This document shows, one piece after another, positions 7,101-9,818 of a stretch of DNA of 9,818 bases. Below the pieces are notes generated by a model that did no database searches, was not told the origin of the DNA, and saw nothing but the letters and a program-made list of their open reading frames with translations. The position numbers were made by a program, and so were the translations under genes. Within the stretch, counting starts at the first letter, position 1; every line of letters begins with the position of its first letter. Source of the stretch: an uncultured Oscillospiraceae bacterium (GTDB lineage Bacteria; Bacillota; Clostridia; Oscillospirales; Acutalibacteraceae); the NCBI GenBank assembly GCA_900555705.1, contig USLV01000027.1:1-9818 (forward strand). Direction: 5' to 3'.

Positions 7101-7597
7101 GTTTGTAATATATTGTAGTTATTGGAATAAGAAGAGCCCTCTTTCTTCCAATTATTTGCAAGACTATATGTGAATTTAGGAGAATACTGATTGGATTCGA
7201 TGGAAGCGTCATACTGGCTGGAAGGTAATCCCAAAACTTCATGCTTGTACTTGTTCACCTCATAGGTAAAGGCATAATATGTGGAGGCATAAGACGTGCA
7301 CGATCCACCAACTTGCTTTCTAATAGGTGGAAAATATTCTCTGTCGGTTTGTCCGGTTTGAACCAACTGGCTGTTGTCAACGCTTTCCGGCAATGCGGAC
7401 ATGGACGATCGCAGGATTGTATTTCCCTCCACAATCGTATAGCCATCCATGGATTCGTCGGGCAGCCCGCCAAGCGGATACAGTTCCTGCTCCAGAGAGT
7501 CGGTATCGGCGGCTGCAATTGGAAGAAAGGAAAAAGCGGGCAATATCAGTAATAAGCATAGACTGATGGCGAGAATACGCAAATGTAATTTTTTCAT
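4184..7597 (-). CDS. Secreted papain-family (C1A) cysteine peptidase with half-dockerin and BspA-type leucine-rich repeats
   Basis: 1137 residues. A signal peptide covers about 1-30 (KKLHLR, a long hydrophobic stretch, cleavage near IAAA). The C1A-like peptidase domain spans about 85-325: oxyanion Q95, nucleophile C100 (RKQVGGSCTSYAST), H267 (ESVHALTIVGYDD) and N300 (KIANSHG). A calcium-type loop D281-MNGDGIIEEA-E292 lies between His and Asn. Residues 345-505 look like beta-rich linker or sandwich. One dockerin-like half, D510-LNYDGVVDEE-D521, lacks a recognisable second half. From about 594 to the end come 19 BspA-like repeats of about 23 residues (SIGDYAFxxCxxLxxVxIP pattern), a type used in surface binding; the last ends mid-repeat in CNSCTFTRY. 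Such secreted proteins probably bind and cleave proteins outside the cell. Odd points: Q to C spacing is 5 rather than 6, and NSHG replaces NSWG. It starts 42 nt after the dockerin-BIG2 gene, probably in one operon; the ribosome binding site GGGAAGTG (7605-7612) is weak. Confidence 0.92.
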   Translation of the reverse strand: MKKLHLRILAISLCLLLILPAFSFLPIAAADTDSLEQELYPLGGLPDESMDGYTIVEGNTILRSSMSALPESVDNSQLVQTGQTDREYFPPIRKQVGGSCTSYASTYYAFTYEVNKYKHEVLGLPSSQYDASIESNQYSPKFTYSLANNWKKEGSSYSNNYNILQTYGSLTWADFPYTDHRELSNNSALKRQALEYRVDKRYFTSLDTAQNSITGPNDPDLTFAKTLLNEGRVLNVTMYSFRGSQYKETRDNRGKAITCVALNESVHALTIVGYDDTIECDMNGDGIIEEAETGAFKIANSHGIEYHNNGYVWIMYDALNMVSQVSGDGSWQNIPKNGQRQAAFSQDEFLSANDFRYITVAKKDVNLVAEATVFFDTQNDGTPNLFSGISKSYTGAFNPSTSASASAVQYKWSKLYAGNFPKGSPMTYTFLIDYSDYIPDLDVIINDSKRLYLEHSTNISIPNVYTGGLKFTDNLGNCIGSTPVDRTYGYVDSMYPRTTYSVDIHLTRGDLNYDGVVDEEDNALLRSHVTNGTPLSNLQKYLSNIEVDDIQYELLSDTTVAIGDGVNPAIATDHMGGIDIPSSIQLGSNWYNVTSIAPNAFKDCQISGIDLDNGYLKSIGEFAFSGCDNLTTVTIPRTISSIADGAFAGNNGIANIFCPQNDADYYGRDGVLYRRQSSDSHKLVAYPAGRTLSHFIVDVDSVGSRAFAGNTHLQNVLIPESAFTAPFADISIASDAFADCPNLTLTVYSGSSAHSHALQNGIAVSVIPSNIFYRGAIAYKLSSAGTAMVNHTFSPELVSGSVTIPQTITRDDRSYTVTSVGANALRDCDALRVVSLPATVTDIGIAAFYGSGLTSISIPAAVTNIGSHAFHDCASLTAVSFVDDGDLQTIGLSAFHGCDSLLEAALPRNLRSIGDYVFAHCTSLRSATLDSDLLTAVPAYAFYGCTALEEVDTSINLRTIGDHAFTKCASLTGINLHSATDIGAAAFHSSGLTSISIPRTVGTMGDNVFNNCAALETVTFDPDAALTAVGHRAFYSCISLREVHLPDSVTSIGSFAFGHCAALEEITLPANLTAIPYYGFYGCSSLTEIDIPALVVSIDDYAFTHCSGLTNVRMPASLTDIGYYAFYGCNSCTFTRY
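4187..5818 (-). repeat. Array of 19 BspA-type leucine-rich repeats
   Basis: Coding repeats of about 69 nt within the peptidase gene, residues about 594-1137. Repeat starts can be followed as SIAPNAF, SIGEFAF, SIADGAF, SVGSRAF, SIASDAF, SVGANAL, DIGIAAF, NIGSHAF, TIGLSAF, SIGDYVF, AVPAYAF, TIGDHAF, DIGAAAF, TMGDNVF, AVGHRAF, SIGSFAF, AIPYYGF, SIDDYAF and DIGYYAF. Two interruptions occur: a GRDGVLYRR...KLVAYPAGR insert after the third repeat, common in this family, and a longer irregular stretch at about residues 757-815. The DNA is GC-rich compared with the peptidase half of the gene. Confidence 0.88.
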
Positions 7598-7639
7598 ATG
7601 AATTCACTTCCCAATTATAAGTTATAAAAATAAATTTAT

Positions 7640-8551
7640 CTACTTATGGATCACGAGATACAGATACCCATAATGATCATCCGCTGTTGCCTGGAGTAAA
7701 ATACGTCCCGGTCGATGCAGCGTGACAAGTCCTGTGTCGTCTACGGACGCAATGGAGGGGTCACTGGAGGTCCATTGAACGGTTCCTGGATAGTCACCGC
7801 ATCCGTAAGTGACGTAAGCGGTGAATTGGAGCTGAAGATTTTCTTCGTATATAATATCAAAATTATCACAAAATGCATCCGGAAGAGCACCGTTATATAG
7901 AATCGTTACATCCTGTACGACTGGGTCTGGCCGCAAAACACCGAGGGGAAAGCTGAGTATATACCGTCGAAAGCAACGGCCATCCTCCAGTGTCGCAGTA
8001 ATGAGGGCTTTTTTGTCATCGTCAAAAATAAGGATACAGCCGGCTGGGTCTACAGAAACGCCCGCTGCATTGTTGGATGACCAGGTGACGGCACGTTCCG
8101 TGGGCTGACCGTTTTCAAACAAATAGAGCCGTGTATCCTGATAGACCCCATAAAAGAAATGGCCATCTATTAAATAATCCCATTCCTTTGCCGGCCTTTC
8201 GTCGTGCATAAGAACAATTTCAAAGGCCGTCTCCGGCTCCGGGAATTCCGTGATCTTCTTCACGGCATATTGGAGGATCAGCCGGGCGTCGGCGGTATTG
8301 ACCCATCCGTCGCCGTTGACGTCGGTCATCTCCTGTTCCACCTCATCGAGCTGCATTTTGCCGACCGCGTGCTGGAGAACCAGCCGCGCGTCGGTCGTGT
8401 CGACTTTACCGTCGCCACTGACGTCGCCGCTGGGAGCAACTGCGTCTGGCGTGACGTCCTCCGGCCGAAGCACCGTCGCCGAAACCGGCATAGCCATACA
8501 AAACAGCGCCGCTGCTGTCACGGCGCATAACAGCTGTCTCCAAGTTTTCAT
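7640..8551 (-). CDS. Secreted protein with N-terminal dockerin and two Ig-like (BIG2-type) domains
   Basis: 303 residues. A signal peptide should be cut after PVSA at residue 25. A dockerin spans about 42-103, with loops D43-VSGDGKVDTT-D54 and D77-VNGDGWVNTA-D88, each followed by AR-L-x-LQ(H/Y)AV. Two bacterial Ig-like segments follow: about 109-200, weaker, around VTWSSNNAAGVSVDPAG, and about 212-301, clear, with VQWTSSDPSIASVDDTGLVT then ILLQATADD. These domains are beta sandwiches typical of cell-surface adhesion proteins. No enzymatic motif is seen, so it is more likely a binding or structural component than a catalyst. AAGGGGG at 8560-8566 supports the start. It is first in a probable operon with the peptidase-LRR gene, 42 nt downstream. 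Its first 107 residues closely parallel those of the 278-residue dockerin protein at 3139-3975, including the TVL-x-PED and FPEP borders; after that the two share no visible similarity. Confidence 0.9.
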   Translation of the reverse strand: MKTWRQLLCAVTAAALFCMAMPVSATVLRPEDVTPDAVAPSGDVSGDGKVDTTDARLVLQHAVGKMQLDEVEQEMTDVNGDGWVNTADARLILQYAVKKITEFPEPETAFEIVLMHDERPAKEWDYLIDGHFFYGVYQDTRLYLFENGQPTERAVTWSSNNAAGVSVDPAGCILIFDDDKKALITATLEDGRCFRRYILSFPLGVLRPDPVVQDVTILYNGALPDAFCDNFDIIYEENLQLQFTAYVTYGCGDYPGTVQWTSSDPSIASVDDTGLVTLHRPGRILLQATADDHYGYLYLVIHK

Positions 8552-8650
8552 ATACAGATCCCCCTTATATTAAAAGGATAACAACCTAATTAATATATTG
8601 TATTTGTGCAAGGCTTTTCGGCTGATGGAACGGTATCCATTGTGTAACAG

Positions 8651-8675
8651 GTACTCTATCCGTTTGTACCCTATC
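8651..8675. repeat. Two 10-bp direct repeats at the transcription start of the dockerin-BIG2 gene
   Basis: On the minus strand GATAGGGTAC (8666-8675) and GATAGAGTAC (8651-8660) differ at one base and are spaced 15 nt apart. They begin just after the -10 box (8679-8684). The same region can also be read as an imperfect dyad, ACAG...GGTAC against GTACCTGT (8647-8678). A regulator site or an RNA hairpin at the very 5' end of the leader are both possible. Confidence 0.35.
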
Positions 8676-8678
8676 TGT

Positions 8679-8708
8679 ATATTACGTGTTTACATGCAGT
8701 CTTGTCAA
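8679..8708 (-). promoter_or_regulatory. Promoter of the dockerin-BIG2 / peptidase-LRR operon
   Basis: TTGACA (8703-8708), 18-nt spacer, TAATAT (8679-8684). The start should be near 8672, leaving a leader of about 120 nt before the ATG at 8551. The leader is AT-rich towards its 3' end and contains no terminator or recognised riboswitch. Confidence 0.7.
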
Positions 8709-8816
8709 TAGAATTTAATAAATATCCACATAAAAATGGATAAATTGGTAGATTTTACAAATAAACGGCTTCGCTTTTGGCAGTCACGTGGGGCGGGAAG
8801 CTGCGCCTCCCCCGGC
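8709..8816. other. Central part of the divergent intergenic region
   Basis: The 330 bases between the divergent start codons hold the two promoters and their leaders. The stretch between the two -35 boxes is AT-rich up to about 8765, with a small ATCCA/TGGAT inverted repeat near 8724-8741. It then switches to GC-rich DNA (GTGGGGCGGGAAGCTGCGCC area). No coding frame, RNA gene or convincing terminator was found in it. Confidence 0.5.
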
Positions 8817-8846
8817 TTGACAAGCCATGGGAATGGGGTGTACAAT
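8817..8846 (+). promoter_or_regulatory. Promoter of ilvB
   Basis: TTGACA (8817-8822), 18-nt spacer, TACAAT (8841-8846). The start should be near 8853, giving a leader of only about 30 nt. There is no room for a T-box or peptide-leader attenuator, unlike ileS at the other end of the window. Confidence 0.75.
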
Positions 8847-8881
8847 AAAGAGGTATACCTTTATCAGAAAGGCGTGTTTCC

Positions 8882-9775
8882 ATGAGCAGATTGAATGGCT
8901 CCGACATCGTGATGGAATGTCTGTTGGAGCAGGGGGTGGACACCGTGTTCGGTTATCCCGGCGGCGCGGTGCTGAATCTCTATGACGCCCTGTACAAATA
9001 CAGCGACCGCATCCAGCATGTGCTGACCGCACATGAGCAGGGGGCGGCGCATGCCGCAGACGGCTATGCCCGCGCGACCGGCCGGGTCGGCGTCTGTATC
9101 GCGACCTCCGGCCCCGGCGCGACCAACCTTGTGACCGGCCTCGCGACCGCGCATATGGATTCGATCCCGATGGTCGCGATCACCGGCAATGTGACTGTGC
9201 CGCTGCTCGGTCGCGATTCGTTCCAGGAAGTGGACATCACCGGCGTGACCATGCCGGTCACAAAGCACAACTTCATTGTCAAATCTATTGATCGGCTGGC
9301 GGACACGGTACGGCTGGCCTTTGAGATCGCGAAGAGCGGGCGCCCCGGTCCGGTACTGATCGATATCCCAAAGGATATCACCGCCGCCGAGACCGACTAT
9401 ACGCCGCAGCCCGCCCGGGCAGCCCGCCCGGCCCAGCCGCCCAAGGCGGATCGGATTGAGAAAGCGCTCGCGCTGCTGGCGGGCTGTCAGAAGCCGCTGA
9501 TCTATTTCGGCGGCGGCGTTATCGCCTCCGGGGCGGAAGCGGTGCTCCGGCAGCTTGCGGAAAAGCTGGACATGCCGGTCTGCGCCTCGATGATGGGGCT
9601 CGGTGGCTTCCCGGCCGATCATCCGCTGTTTCTCGGTATGGTCGGCATGCACGGCACCCGCGCCGCCAACCGCGCGGCCAAGGACTGCGACCTGCTGCTG
9701 GTCTGCGGTGCGCGGTTCTCCGACCGCGTCGCGGGCAACCGCACCGGCTTCGCGCCGAACGCACAGGTGATCCAC
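8882..9775 (+). CDS. ilvB: Acetolactate synthase large subunit, N-terminal 298 residues (cut by adapter)
   Basis: TPP- and FAD-dependent enzyme that joins two pyruvates to 2-acetolactate, or pyruvate and 2-oxobutyrate to 2-aceto-2-hydroxybutyrate, the first common step of valine, leucine and isoleucine synthesis. Seen: VFGYPGGAVLNLYDAL (22-37), catalytic Glu at 52 in TAHEQGAAHAADGYARATG, ATSGPGATNLVTGLATAH (74-91), and GRDSFQEVDITGVTMPVTKH (110-129). RPGPVLIDIPKDI follows at 154-166, and then the central FAD-associated domain (KPLIYFGGGV, LGMVGMHGT). The family is usually about 550-570 residues, so roughly the second half, including the C-terminal TPP-binding domain, is missing. AGAAAGG at 8866-8872 supports the start. 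Genomic sequence ends at about residue 298; codons after NAQVIH are adapter, not protein. The anabolic enzyme of the ilv pathway is more likely than catabolic AlsS, but downstream ilvN or ilvC cannot be checked. Confidence 0.93.
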
Positions 9776-9818
9776 TGTCTCCTATACACATCTGACGCTG
9801 CCGACGAAGCTAGAAGTG
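9775..9818 (+). other. Illumina Nextera adapter at the contig end (not genomic)
   Basis: Positions 9775-9793 match the 19-base Tn5 mosaic end as used in Nextera libraries with one difference (C instead of T at 9782). Positions 9794-9807 read GACGCTGCCGACGA, the rest of the Nextera read 1 adapter in reverse complement. Then comes an 8-base block AGCTAGAA (9808-9815), in the place of the i5 index, and GTG, the first bases of the flow-cell-side sequence. Translated in the ilvB frame this gives CLLYTSDAADE, a peptide seen in adapter-contaminated assemblies. Confidence 0.97.

Noticed and set aside
7598..7639. Separate promoter for the peptidase gene (TATAAT-like sequence in the 42-nt gap)
   Set aside because: No -35 box lies at a suitable distance and the hexamer overlaps the ribosome binding site area. 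Cotranscription with the dockerin-BIG2 gene is simpler.
8864..9775. 303-residue open frame on the minus strand
   Set aside because: It lies opposite ilvB, which has clear acetolactate synthase motifs and its own promoter and ribosome binding site.

Overview
The window looks like a contig end from a gut-type anaerobic Firmicute of the Ruminococcaceae/Oscillospiraceae kind. Pointers to this are an ileS gene behind a T-box leader, strong TTGACA/TATAAT-type promoters, purine-rich ribosome binding sites, and several secreted proteins with dockerin-type calcium repeats, one of which joins a papain-like peptidase to BspA-type leucine-rich repeats. No 16S rRNA or species marker is present, so this assignment is inference.

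Layout, left to right. (1) 1-2089, minus strand: the N-terminal 696 residues of isoleucyl-tRNA synthetase (eukaryote-like IleS2 type), running off the left edge. (2) 2109-2418: its control region, with a consensus promoter, a T-box leader and an intrinsic terminator just before the ribosome binding site. (3) 2415-8551, minus strand: a block of secreted-protein genes. In transcription order these are a dockerin protein with two Ig-like (BIG2-type) domains (8551-7640), a 1137-residue papain-family peptidase with LRRs (7597-4184), an intrinsic terminator, a second dockerin protein (3975-3139), and a short secreted repeat protein broken by a frameshift (3115-2415). (4) 8552-8881: a 330-base divergent intergenic region holding one promoter for each direction. 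(5) 8882-9775, plus strand: the first 298 residues of the acetolactate synthase large subunit. (6) 9775-9818: not genome but Illumina Nextera adapter, including what reads as an index and the start of the P5-side sequence.

How it fits together. The two flanks are housekeeping genes of branched-chain amino acid metabolism: isoleucine charging (ileS) and isoleucine/valine/leucine synthesis (ilvB). Between them lies what looks like an accessory extracellular module. Its four proteins all carry signal peptides. The two dockerin proteins share nearly the same N-terminal cassette (signal peptide, PVSATVL-x-PED linker, two-repeat dockerin, FPEP) followed by unrelated C-terminal halves. The peptidase has a calcium-type loop inside its catalytic domain and a half-dockerin in its middle. 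A calcium-dependent, possibly cohesin-anchored surface assembly built around a protease is a reasonable hypothesis, but no cohesin is visible here. Most large plus-strand ORFs opposite these genes are shadows.
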